Below, in pieces: positions 1 through 11,253 of a DNA stretch of 64,000 bases. Source of the DNA: Providencia rettgeri. Lineage in GTDB: Bacteria > Pseudomonadota > Gammaproteobacteria > Enterobacterales > Enterobacteriaceae. Under the pieces are notes generated by a model. That model saw only the letters and a list, made by a program, of their open reading frames with translations, was not told the origin of the DNA and did not search any database. Every line of letters begins with the position of its first letter. Within the stretch, counting starts at the first letter, position 1. A program made the position numbers and the translations under genes. The stretch lies in assembly GCA_900455085.1 (NCBI GenBank), contig UGTZ01000001.1:402501-466500 (forward strand), read 5' to 3'.

Positions 1-2838
<2,838 letters not shown>

Positions 2839-2978
2839 ACAACACCGAAGGTGTTTTAGAGAGATGAGTTGATTCAATAAGCGTGAGAAGCCGAGAGGTG
2901 AAGGACACAGCAGCTTGTTCGAGATTGATGTTCTGGTTTAGTGCACGAAAGTGAGATTAAACGGGAACACACAGAATT
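2839..2978 (+). other. 23S-5S internal transcribed spacer
   Basis: This is a 140-nt spacer between the 23S 3' end and the 5S gene. It starts with a small hairpin, AACACC-GAA-GGTGTT (2841-2855). No tRNA fold is visible, as usual for the 23S-5S spacer of enterobacteria. Confidence 0.8.
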
Positions 2979-3098
2979 TGTCTGGCGGCAATAGCGCGGT
3001 GGTCCCACCTGACCCCATGCCGAACTCAGCAGTGAAACGCCGTAGCGCCGATGGTAGTGTGGGGTCTCCCCATGTGAGAGTAGGGAACTGCCAGACAT
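2979..3098 (+). rRNA. rrf: 5S ribosomal RNA
   Basis: A 120-nt gene starting TGTCTGGCGGC and ending CTGCCAGACAT, so the terminal helix closes. The interior ACCCCATGCCGAACTC is the standard enterobacterial 5S sequence. It lies 140 nt after the 23S gene in the same operon and is followed by a strong terminator. Confidence 0.97.
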
Positions 3099-3108
3099 TA
3101 AATTAGCG

Positions 3109-3136
3109 AGAAAGCCACCCATTGGGTGGCTTTTTT
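3109..3136 (+). terminator. rrn operon intrinsic terminator
   Basis: GAAAGCCACCC-ATT-GGGTGGCTTTTTT forms a GC-rich stem of about 9 bp followed by six T residues, 12 nt after the 5S gene. Confidence 0.9.
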
Positions 3137-3190
3137 GCGTTTGGGGGAAACTAATTTATTGTTGATGTTAGCGTTGAAGCCCCTTGAGGT

Positions 3191-3222
3191 CCCAACTTCC
3201 CAACTTCCCAACTTCCCAACTT
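3191..3222 (+). repeat. 8-bp tandem repeat (CCCAACTT)x4
   Basis: Four perfect head-to-tail copies of CCCAACTT, directly beyond the rrn terminator and followed by a pyrimidine-rich stretch. It is likely to vary in copy number. No function is assigned. Confidence 0.9.
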
Positions 3223-3322
3223 CTTTCTTCTTTTAACGACTCGCTTGATTTATTTGATTTTATTCCTCTTCGCAGAGCCATTAGTCATGAATATAACTAT
3301 CGTAAATAAGCGCTTACGATGC

Positions 3323-4063
3323 AAAGTAGTGAGTAACAACTCACTTCTATTTGGGCTACAAAGGGGGATGGGGAGTTAAGAGGGGAGAATTAAATCAAGG
3401 CGTTGCACTCTGAGCATTCAAGGGAGGAATGTGATTGAGGGATGCAAAGTAGTAAGTAACAGCTCACAAGTTATTTGGTGGGTGGCCAACTTCTCAATCT
3501 CCTAATTCTTTTAGGCTCAATTCCCTTTCTTACTTCATGAACCGATGAGATTTCTTTTCGACTTTCTTAACTTGCTTCAGTTTCATCCCTATTTGCAGGG
3601 CCATTAATCATGAATATAACCACCGTCAATGGAAGCTCACGAGATAAAGTAGTGAGTAACAGCTCACAAATTGTTTGGTGTGGAGCGAAGCTTTAGTAAA
3701 ACCCATGGATATCGTGGGTTAGTTATTTACCTATCCCCGCGATGAATGGAATTGCTTGAGCCAAAGTAGTAAGTAACAGCTCACCTCTATTTGGTTAGAA
3801 AAGGAGTATGGGGTGATAAAGAACCTAGATATAAAGCGATGGAGAAATAAGAAGTGTAGTTGTAGTTGGGAAAAATTAAATTGTATCTTCAATGTATTTA
3901 GAGGGTGAATGCTAATTAGAGATACAAAGTAGTGAGTAACAGCTCACATATTGTTGATGTAGCTGGAATTTTTAAATAAAATCAAATGGATATGATGATT
4001 TTGATGTTTTCCTATTGCCACGATGAATTGGATTGCTTGAGCAAAAGTAGTGAGTAACAACTC
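3323..4063 (+). repeat. Six-copy interspersed repeat with GTGAG/CTCAC dyad
   Basis: The core AAAGTAGTGAGTAAC followed by A(A/G)CTCAC occurs at 3323-3344, 3446-3467 (GTAAG variant), 3646-3667, 3763-3784 (GTAAG variant), 3926-3947 and 4044-4063 (decayed 3' end). Most copies are followed by a T-rich tail ending TTTGG. Upstream flanks fall into three types in the order A-B-A-C-B-C: copies 1 and 3 share CATGAATATAAC, copies 2 and 5 share a GGGTGAATG-like stretch, and copies 4 and 6 share GATGAATGGAATTGCTTGAG-like sequence. Start-to-start spacing is 117-200 bp. The dyad GTGAG-TAACA(A/G)-CTCAC could form a small hairpin. Function unknown. Confidence 0.85.
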
Positions 4064-4350
4064 CGATTTCATATTTGTAATGGAAATTAAATCATCACCA
4101 TAACTTGGTCGGTGGTATAGAAGCTAACCTGATAGGCTAATCAAATAACGGTATCTTAGATATAATTTATCGAAAAATTTAAATAGCTTATGGTAAATAA
4201 AAATAGTAGTCACTAATACAATATATTGAAAATAAAAAGATTAATGATTGTATATAATCATTAGAAATAAGCTATAAGTTACAGTGCTTGAAATTATTTC
4301 ATTTAACCTTGAAACGCTCGACAAGATGAAAAACATTGGTTAGATTATTT

Positions 4351-4382
4351 AGCATTCTAGAAGTCTAAACGTATAAACAGAT
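4351..4382 (+). promoter_or_regulatory. Tandem MetJ boxes upstream of metA
   Basis: Consecutive 8-mers AGCATTCT, AGAAGTCT, AAACGTAT and AAACAGAT resemble the MetJ half-site AGACGTCT in head-to-tail register, ending 15 bp before the metA start. This fits S-adenosylmethionine-MetJ repression of metA as in E. coli. Matches are by eye; the second 8-mer is the best. Confidence 0.6.
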
Positions 4383-4397
4383 AAAAGGGGATGAATG

Positions 4398-5327
4398 ATG
4401 CCTATTCGTTTACCAGATGAATTACCGGCAGTTAATTTCTTGAGAGAAGAAAATGTTTTTGTTATGACAACAACAAGAGCAAGTCATCAGGAGATCCGTC
4501 CCTTGAAAGTATTAATACTCAATTTGATGCCAAAAAAAATAGAAACTGAAAATCAGTTTCTCCGTTTATTGTCAAACACACCATTACAGGTTGATATTCA
4601 ACTATTACGAATTGATCAACGAGAATCAAAAAATACTCCAACAAAGCACTTGGATACTTTTTATTGTGATTTTGAAGAGATACAGGATCAAAATTTTGAT
4701 GGGTTAATTGTAACGGGAGCTCCGTTAGGCCTAGTTGAGTTTAATGACGTATTATACTGGCAGCAAATAGAAAAGGTGATAGCTTGGGCGAAGCAACATG
4801 TGACATCAACCCTTTTTGTGTGTTGGGCTGTACAAGCGGCTTTAAAGGTATTGTATGACTTACCAAAATGGACAAGAGAAGAAAAATTATCAGGTATTTA
4901 TCAGCATGATACGTTAGAGCCGTACGCTTTATTAACTAGAGGGTTTGATGGCTCATTTTATGCGCCTCACTCTCGATACGCTGATTTTCCTGAAGATCTT
5001 ATCCGACAGCATACTGACTTGGAAATTTTAGCGAGCTCACAGGAGGCTGGTGCTTATTTGTTTGGGTCAAAAGACAAACGCTTAGCATTTGTGACAGGCC
5101 ATCCTGAATATGATGGAGATACTCTTGCACAAGAATATTGGCGTGATCTAGATGCTGGTATTTCTCCTCAGATCCCATGCAATTATTTCAAAAATGATGA
5201 TCCCAGCAACCCTCCGATTGTAAGTTGGCGTAGTCATGGGCACTTGTTGTTCTCAAATTGGCTGAATTATTATGTGTACCAGATCACACCTTTTGATCTT
5301 ACGAATATGGAACCAACGTTAGATTAA
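4398..5327 (+). CDS. metA: Homoserine O-succinyltransferase
   Basis: MetA transfers the succinyl group of succinyl-CoA to L-homoserine, the first committed step of methionine synthesis in the cytoplasm. The 309-residue product aligns end to end with E. coli MetA, with the same length and the same ...NPTLD-type C-terminus. The nucleophile Cys142 is in FVCWAVQ, and the catalytic His and Glu are in GHPEYD near 235-237. Two ATGs are adjacent (4395 and 4398). The second is chosen because it gives the family start MPIR and sits 7 nt after AGGGG. Tandem MetJ boxes lie just upstream and a terminator follows, so it is probably monocistronic. Confidence 0.97.
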   Translation: MPIRLPDELPAVNFLREENVFVMTTTRASHQEIRPLKVLILNLMPKKIETENQFLRLLSNTPLQVDIQLLRIDQRESKNTPTKHLDTFYCDFEEIQDQNFDGLIVTGAPLGLVEFNDVLYWQQIEKVIAWAKQHVTSTLFVCWAVQAALKVLYDLPKWTREEKLSGIYQHDTLEPYALLTRGFDGSFYAPHSRYADFPEDLIRQHTDLEILASSQEAGAYLFGSKDKRLAFVTGHPEYDGDTLAQEYWRDLDAGISPQIPCNYFKNDDPSNPPIVSWRSHGHLLFSNWLNYYVYQITPFDLTNMEPTLD

Positions 5328-5431
5328 AAAAAGAAATATAAATTTAAGAATTACAATAAAATAAGCTTTTTAACTGGTTATACCAGTTTAAATCAAGCTT
5401 ATATAGTAAAAAGTTGAGCCACAGTTAGTCT

Positions 5432-5461
5432 GAAAGCAGCTATTTTTAGCTGCTTTTTTTT
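5432..5461 (+). terminator. Intrinsic terminator downstream of metA
   Basis: AAAGCAGCT-ATTTTT-AGCTGCTTTTTTTT forms a stem of 8-9 bp with a run of T residues, about 105 bp after metA. Confidence 0.8.
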
Positions 5462-5613
5462 GTTTCCAAAGAAAAATTTTAAAAATACAGTTTTCTATAA
5501 TTAGTTGATTTAATGACTATTTAACATTTTAATCTAGTTAAAGGAATGGGTAATCAATTTATAAGTTTATTAAAAATTCATATTTATCAATACACTAAAG
5601 TTCTATTTAAATA

Positions 5614-5636
5614 AAATGGAAATCGTTTTTGATTTA
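5614..5636 (+). promoter_or_regulatory. Putative IclR operator of aceBAK
   Basis: AAAATGGAAATCGTTTTTGA matches, at nearly every base, the remembered E. coli aceB IclR site (AAAATGGAAATTGTTTTTGA) at a comparable distance from aceB. The left half fits the IclR half-site TGGAAAT. The iclR gene itself is at 16426-17256. Confidence 0.65.
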
Positions 5637-5692
5637 TTACTATTTTGATCTTATGCTTAATTCATAGTCAACGATGAATGAGGGGTTGGTCG

Positions 5693-7291
5693 ATGGAGCA
5701 GCAATTATCTATATCGGAATTAACATTCACAAAGAATATTAAACAGCTTGATGATCAAGTGTTACGTATTGATTCTATTGAATTTCTTTCTAGATTGGTT
5801 GAAAAGTTTCTTCCTCATAGAGAAAAACTATTAAAAGATAGAGTACTTAGACAGCAAAAGATAGATGCAGGTTCTTTACCTGATTTTATTTCGGAATTTG
5901 ATTCCATAAAAAAATCAGATTGGAAAATACAAGGTATTCCTGAGGATTTACAAGATCGCCGTGTCGAAATTACGGGGCCGGTTGAACGTAAAATGGTTAT
6001 TAATGCTTTGAATGCCAATGTAAAAGTATTTATGGCAGATTTTGAAGATTCCCTCTCACCTTCATGGGAAAAATTGATCGATGGACAAGTCAATTTAAGG
6101 GATGCAGTTCGCGGTGACATTTCTTATACCAATGAAAATGGAAAAGTCTACCAATTAAAATCAAACCCTGCTGTTTTGATTGCGCGTGTTCGTGGTCTTC
6201 ATTTAGATGAAAAACACGTTTTATCAGGAGATAAACCGATTCCTGGTGGGCTATTTGATTTCGCTATTTACTTTTTTAATAACTACCAAGCGTTATTAGA
6301 AAAAGGAAGTGGCCCTTATTTTTACATCCCAAAACTTGAGTCTTGGCAAGAAGCTAAATGGTGGAGCGATGTCTTTAGTATGGCAGAGGATCTAGTGGGT
6401 ATACCTCGGGGAACGATTAAAGCCACCGTGCTGATTGAAACATTACCCGCAGTGTTCCAAATGGATGAAATCTTGTATCACATGCGTCACCACATCGTGG
6501 GGCTGAATTGTGGGCGCTGGGACTACATATTCAGTTATATCAAAACACTGAAAGAGCATACAGACCGAGTATTGCCTGACCGCCAAGTTGTCACAATGAC
6601 ACAATCATTTTTAAGTGCTTATTCGCGCTTATTAATTAAAACGTGCCATCGCCGTGGCGCATTTGCGATGGGAGGAATGTCTGCTTTTATACCGAGCAAA
6701 GATCCTCAAGAAAATGAAACTATTTTAGCGAAAGTAAAAGCGGACAAAGAATTAGAAGCGAAAAATGGGCACGATGGCTCTTGGGTTGCACATCCGGGTT
6801 TAGCGGATACCGTTATGAATGTGTTTGATCAAGCACTTGGTCGGCACCAAAACCAGCTACATGTATCTCGTGATTTCGATGAAGAAATTACGGCTGACCA
6901 GCTATTAGAGCCTTGTGAGGGCGAACGAACCGAGGCGGGGATGCGGGCTAACATTCGTGTTGCAGTGCAATATATTGAATCATGGATTTCAGGGAATGGC
7001 TGTGTACCTATCTATGGTTTGATGGAAGATGCTGCGACAGCAGAAATTTCACGTACTTCAATTTGGCAATGGATCCGCCACGGTAAAACATTGTCTACCG
7101 GTGAAAAAGTCACTAAGGCATTATTTGAAGAAATGCTGGATGAAGAGTTACAGGTTATCCAAAAAGAACTTGGTGATAAGCGCTTTCAAAGCGGCCGCTT
7201 TCGTGAGGCTGCGGAATTAATGAGGCGCATTACAACGCAGGATGAGCTGATAGAATTCCTAACTATCCCCGGATACCAATTATTAGATTAA
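5693..7291 (+). CDS. aceB: Malate synthase A
   Basis: Malate synthase condenses glyoxylate with acetyl-CoA to malate, the second step of the glyoxylate shunt. The 532-residue protein matches E. coli AceB (533 aa) along its length. It contains the signature region HIVGLNCGRWDYIF; the residue before this His is also His here, where E. coli has Asp. The near-invariant GLMEDAATAEISR is near the C-terminal quarter. An in-frame ATG at 5678 exists, but the ATG at 5693 lies 7 nt after GAGGGG and matches the family N-terminus, so it is preferred. It is the first gene of aceBAK, behind a putative IclR operator. Confidence 0.96.
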   Translation: MEQQLSISELTFTKNIKQLDDQVLRIDSIEFLSRLVEKFLPHREKLLKDRVLRQQKIDAGSLPDFISEFDSIKKSDWKIQGIPEDLQDRRVEITGPVERKMVINALNANVKVFMADFEDSLSPSWEKLIDGQVNLRDAVRGDISYTNENGKVYQLKSNPAVLIARVRGLHLDEKHVLSGDKPIPGGLFDFAIYFFNNYQALLEKGSGPYFYIPKLESWQEAKWWSDVFSMAEDLVGIPRGTIKATVLIETLPAVFQMDEILYHMRHHIVGLNCGRWDYIFSYIKTLKEHTDRVLPDRQVVTMTQSFLSAYSRLLIKTCHRRGAFAMGGMSAFIPSKDPQENETILAKVKADKELEAKNGHDGSWVAHPGLADTVMNVFDQALGRHQNQLHVSRDFDEEITADQLLEPCEGERTEAGMRANIRVAVQYIESWISGNGCVPIYGLMEDAATAEISRTSIWQWIRHGKTLSTGEKVTKALFEEMLDEELQVIQKELGDKRFQSGRFREAAELMRRITTQDELIEFLTIPGYQLLD

Positions 7292-7347
7292 GCATAGTAA
7301 ATAGAAAATTCGATAAACCCTACATATTCTTATAAAGGAAGTGGATC

Positions 7348-8655
7348 ATGACTACATCGCGCTTAGAACAAATTGCCCAATTAGAAAGTGAATGGAAAAA
7401 ACCACGTTGGAAAGGTATTACTCGCCCATATACTGCGGAAGAAGTAGTGAAATTACGTGGTTCTGTGAATATCGAACACTCTTTAGCACGCAAAGGTGCA
7501 GAACGCTTTTGGGAGCAATTACATGGTGGTTCAAAGAAAGGTTATGTAAATGCACTGGGAGCTTTAACCGGTGGGCAAGCATTACAACAAGCGAAAGCAG
7601 GTATTGAAGCTATTTATTTGTCAGGTTGGCAGGTAGCCGCGGATGCAAATACTTCATCAAGTATGTATCCAGACCAATCACTTTACCCTGTTGATTCAGT
7701 ACCATCGGTCGTTAAGAAAATTAATAATACTTTCCGTCGTGCAGACCAAATTCAGTGGGCGAATGGTATTGGCCCTGACAACAAAGAGTATATTGATTAT
7801 TTTTTACCTATTATCGCGGATGCGGAAGCTGGGTTTGGTGGCGTATTAAATGCCTTCGAGCTTATGAAAAATATGATAGAGGCAGGGGCTGCGGCTGTCC
7901 ATTTCGAAGACCAATTAGCCGCGGTTAAGAAGTGTGGTCATATGGGCGGGAAAGTCCTTGTACCTACTCAAGAAGCGATTCAGAAACTGGTTGCTGCTCG
8001 TTTAGCGGCGGATGTTTCAGGTGTACCAACTATTTTGATTGCTAGGACTGATGCCGATGCAGCCGATCTTCTAACATCAGACTGCGATGCTTATGATGCG
8101 GCTTTTGTTACTGGAGAACGCACCTCTGAAGGTTTTTTCCGTACCAAAGCAGGAATTGAGCAAGCGATTAGCCGCGGGCTAGCTTATGCACCATATGCAG
8201 ATCTTGTTTGGTGTGAAACGTCAAAACCTGACCTTGAAGCAGCAAGGCAGTTCGCTGAGGCTATTCATGCTAAATTTCCTGGTAAATTATTAGCTTATAA
8301 CTGCTCTCCATCATTTAATTGGAAAAAGAATTTAGATGACAGCACGATCGCGCGTTTCCAAGATGAACTTTCAGCAATGGGCTATCGCTTCCAATTTATT
8401 ACGCTAGCAGGTATTCACAGTATGTGGTTCAACATGTTTGATTTAGCCCACTCCTATGCACAAGGTGAAGGCATGAAGCATTATGTTGAAAAAGTTCAAG
8501 AATGTGAATTTGCCGCAATGAATAAGGGCTACACCTTCTCTTCGCATCAACAAGAGGTGGGAACAGGTTATTTTGATAAAGTAACAACCGTTATTCAAGG
8601 TGGTGCTTCATCAGTGACGGCTTTAACTGGGTCGACTGAAGAAGAGCAATTCTAG
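7348..8655 (+). CDS. aceA: Isocitrate lyase
   Basis: Isocitrate lyase splits isocitrate into succinate and glyoxylate, bypassing the two decarboxylation steps of the TCA cycle. The 435-residue product matches E. coli AceA (434 aa). The catalytic KKCGHMGGK loop has Cys at about residue 196, and the Mg-binding region carries ADAEAGFGG near 158-165. AAAGGAAG lies before the ATG. It is 56 bp downstream of aceB in one operon. A stem-loop follows before aceK, as in E. coli, where it lowers aceK expression. Confidence 0.97.
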   Translation: MTTSRLEQIAQLESEWKKPRWKGITRPYTAEEVVKLRGSVNIEHSLARKGAERFWEQLHGGSKKGYVNALGALTGGQALQQAKAGIEAIYLSGWQVAADANTSSSMYPDQSLYPVDSVPSVVKKINNTFRRADQIQWANGIGPDNKEYIDYFLPIIADAEAGFGGVLNAFELMKNMIEAGAAAVHFEDQLAAVKKCGHMGGKVLVPTQEAIQKLVAARLAADVSGVPTILIARTDADAADLLTSDCDAYDAAFVTGERTSEGFFRTKAGIEQAISRGLAYAPYADLVWCETSKPDLEAARQFAEAIHAKFPGKLLAYNCSPSFNWKKNLDDSTIARFQDELSAMGYRFQFITLAGIHSMWFNMFDLAHSYAQGEGMKHYVEKVQECEFAAMNKGYTFSSHQQEVGTGYFDKVTTVIQGGASSVTALTGSTEEEQF

Positions 8656-8721
8656 TTAGATTATTTTCCTTTTGATCGGTGTTTCTGGTGTCTTTGTTGG
8701 TTAGCTATATCTGTTAATTTT

Positions 8722-8750
8722 TCAGGCACGTTTAGTGCCTGTTTTTTATT
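8722..8750 (+). terminator. Stem-loop between aceA and aceK
   Basis: CAGGCAC-GTTTA-GTGCCTG followed by TTTTTTATT. It looks like an intrinsic terminator or attenuator that would reduce read-through into aceK. The same intergenic position in E. coli holds stem-loop (REP) sequences with that effect. Confidence 0.7.
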
Positions 8751-8782
8751 CAAAATGAGTCTGTATTCTAATAGGAGTGGTT

Positions 8783-10517
8783 ATGATATTGACGACAGAA
8801 CAGATAATAGCGCAGACCATTTTACAAGGGTTTGATGCTCAATATGGTCGTTTTCTTGAAATAACCTCAGGTGCACAAGAACGGTTTGAACAAGCAGATT
8901 GGCATGCAATTCAGCATGCGATGAAAAGACGAATTCAACTGTATGACCACCATGTTGGCTTAGTTATCGCTCAGCTACAGTTTATGGGGTTAGTTCAATC
9001 TTTAACACCAGATAAACTGGCACAGATAAAAAATATTTATAAAACCTTATTACCGGATTACCCAAGGTTTGAAATAGCGGAAAGCTTTTTTAATTCTGTT
9101 TACTGTCGGTTATTTCAGCATCGGGAGCTGACACAAGATAATTTATTTATTTTTACGTCTCAGCCTGCGAGACGCTTTTCTATTGCTCCTAGGCCTCTAG
9201 CTCGCGAATACTTTGTTAATAATAATTTAGATGAGTTATTGTTTACTATATTAAGTGGGTTACCGCTAAGGTTAAAATGGCGGAATTTAAATTTAGATAT
9301 TCATTGTATTATCAATGTATTAAAAACAAAATTTTCCGATATTGAAAGCCAGAAAGTCAGCTTTCATATCGCAAATGAGCTATTTTATCGTAATAAGGCA
9401 GCTTGGCTGATTGGTAAAATTTATATTAATGATGAGGTCTATCCATTCTTACTTCCTATTCATCATGATGATTGTCAGCACATTTATATTGATACGTGTT
9501 TAACCGAGTTTGATGAAGCCAGTATTGTGTTTGGTTTCGCTCGTTCCTATTTTATGGTGTATGCTCCTTTTCCTGCAGCACTGGTTTTTTGGTTGAGGGA
9601 GATCTTACCCAGTAAGTCAATTGCTGAATTATATATGGCAATTGGTTGTCAAAAGCATGGAAAAACAGAGTACTACAGAGAGTATCTCGCCTATATTAAT
9701 TTTTCACGAGAGCAATTTACGGTTGCACCAGGTGTGAAAGGAATGGTGATGCTGGTTTTTTACATCGCCTTCTTTCGATCGGGTTTTTAAAATTATTAAG
9801 GACCGATTTGCACCACAAAAACAGGTAACACGAGAACGGGTCTTAGAATGCTATCGTTTGGTTAAAGAGCACGATAGAGTTGGCCGTATGGCGGATACCC
9901 AAGAATTTGAAAATTTTGTGATTAGCAAATCCTCCATCAGTGATGAATTAATGGCGGAGTTATTGAAAGAGGCTCCATCTCAAATTGAAGATTTAGGTGA
10001 TAACATATTGATTCGTCATCTGTATATGGAAAGAAAGATGATCCCATTGAATATTTATATGGATAATGCCTCTGATACACAATTGCATAATGCATTAAAT
10101 GAATATGGCTGGGCGATTAAGCAATTAGCGGCTGCAAATATTTTTCCTGGAGATATGTTATTTAAAAACTTTGGAGTAACGCGTCATGGCCGTGTTGTTT
10201 TCTATGATTATGATGAAATCTGTTATATGACTGAAGTGAATTTTCGTAAAATTCCTGAGCCATTATACCCTGAGCAAGAGTTATCTGGTGAGCCATGGTA
10301 TAGCATAGGGGAGCAAGATGTTTTCCCTGAAGAGTTTGCTTCTTTTATTTGCCAAAATGAGAAAATTCGTCATTACTTGCAACAATATCACGCAGATTTA
10401 TTTTCAGCAGATTATTGGCAAAAGTTACAAAATAGGATTTTAGCGGGGCATGTAGAAGATGTTTATGCTTACCGTGAAGAATTACGTTTTTGTCATAATC
10501 TCAATGAGGTTGCATAA
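8783..10517 (+). pseudogene. aceK: Isocitrate dehydrogenase kinase/phosphatase, frameshifted
   Basis: AceK phosphorylates and dephosphorylates isocitrate dehydrogenase, switching flux between the TCA cycle and the glyoxylate shunt. The first part reads from ATG 8783 (after AGGAG) and follows E. coli AceK to APGVKGMVMLVF, then runs into a stop at 9788-9790. The match resumes one frame over as TSPSFDRVFKIIKDRFAPQK and continues as VKEHDRVGRMADTQEFENF to 10517. Removing one T from the T6 run at 9756-9761 restores a full protein of about 577 residues. The break lies in the conserved glycine-rich ATP-binding segment, so an unsuppressed product would be inactive. The C-terminal kinase motif FYDYDEICYM is intact. 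It may be a true pseudogene or a homopolymer error. Confidence 0.88.
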
Positions 10518-10544
10518 TTATAATAGTATTCATTAAAGGCAGTT

Positions 10545-10578
10545 AAAAACGACCCAGCAAGGGACTGAGTCGTTTTTC
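10545..10578. terminator. Bidirectional terminator between aceK and eda
   Basis: AAAAACGACCCA-GCAAGGGAC-TGAGTCGTTTTT forms a stem with A-run and T-run flanks, between the convergent aceK and eda genes. Confidence 0.8.
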
Positions 10579-10584
10579 GTGTCG

Positions 10585-11226
10585 TTATTTTTTTGCGCCT
10601 TGTACAGCCTCTTGTGCAAGTTGGGTGATTTTTTCGTAATTACCTGAATTCAAAGCCTCTTCAGGAACTAACCAAGAGCCGCCAATGCACAGAACACTAT
10701 CTAGCTCTAAATAACTAAGGTAATTAGCGAGTGATATTCCACCCGTTGGGCAAAATTTGATTTGTGAGAAAGGGCCGGCAATAGCTTTTAGCGCCTTAAC
10801 GCCACCGTTGGCTTCCGCTGGGAAAAATTTAAACTCTTTTAAGCCATATTGCATACCAAGCATAAGCTCAGAAACAGTTGAAATACCAGGGATTAAAGGA
10901 ATATTTCCTTTGGTAGCGGCATTGAGTAATTCATCCGTTAAGCCAGGGCTAATTGCAAATTGTGCTCCCGCTTCAGTGACTTCAGCGAGTTGTTTTGCAT
11001 TGATAACAGTACCCGCGCCAATAATCGCCTCAGGTACTTCTTTGGCAATGAGGCGAATAGCATCAATAGCACATTCAGTACGTAAAGTGACTTCTAAAAC
11101 TTTAATGCCACCTTTGACTAGTGCTTTTGCAAGAGGAACCGCTTGTTCTAATTTTTTTATAACAATAACAGGGACGACAGGGCCTTGTTTTAATACGCTT
11201 TCAGCGGTTATTTTCCAATTATTCAT
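10585..11226 (-). CDS. eda: KHG/KDPG aldolase
   Basis: Eda cleaves 2-keto-3-deoxy-6-phosphogluconate to pyruvate and glyceraldehyde-3-phosphate, the second Entner-Doudoroff step. The protein is 213 residues, the usual length. The Schiff-base lysine is Lys133 in EFKFFPAE and the catalytic Glu45 is in LEVTLRT. The phosphate-binding CPTGGIS follows. It lies 27 bp downstream of edd on the same strand, so an edd-eda operon under the GntR box at 13197-13216 is likely. Confidence 0.97.
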   Translation of the reverse strand: MNNWKITAESVLKQGPVVPVIVIKKLEQAVPLAKALVKGGIKVLEVTLRTECAIDAIRLIAKEVPEAIIGAGTVINAKQLAEVTEAGAQFAISPGLTDELLNAATKGNIPLIPGISTVSELMLGMQYGLKEFKFFPAEANGGVKALKAIAGPFSQIKFCPTGGISLANYLSYLELDSVLCIGGSWLVPEEALNSGNYEKITQLAQEAVQGAKK

Positions 11227-11253
11227 TTTCTATTCCTATTCAATGAAAATAGA

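Larger units (their letters stand above)
3139..4350. other. Gene-free region between rrn and metA, with repeats
   Basis: About 1.2 kb without a convincing coding region. It contains the 8-mer tandem repeat and six copies of a dyad-bearing repeat (next entry). The last 250 bases before the met boxes are very AT-rich and show nothing else I can name. Confidence 0.7.

Noticed and set aside
3323..4063. CRISPR-like array
   Set aside because: The repeats are imperfect, spacing varies from 117 to 200 bp, flanking segments are themselves related to one another, and no cas genes are near.
8783..10517. Programmed frameshift in aceK
   Set aside because: AceK is a single-product enzyme in relatives, and the needed product is a simple continuation; a one-base indel is the simpler explanation.
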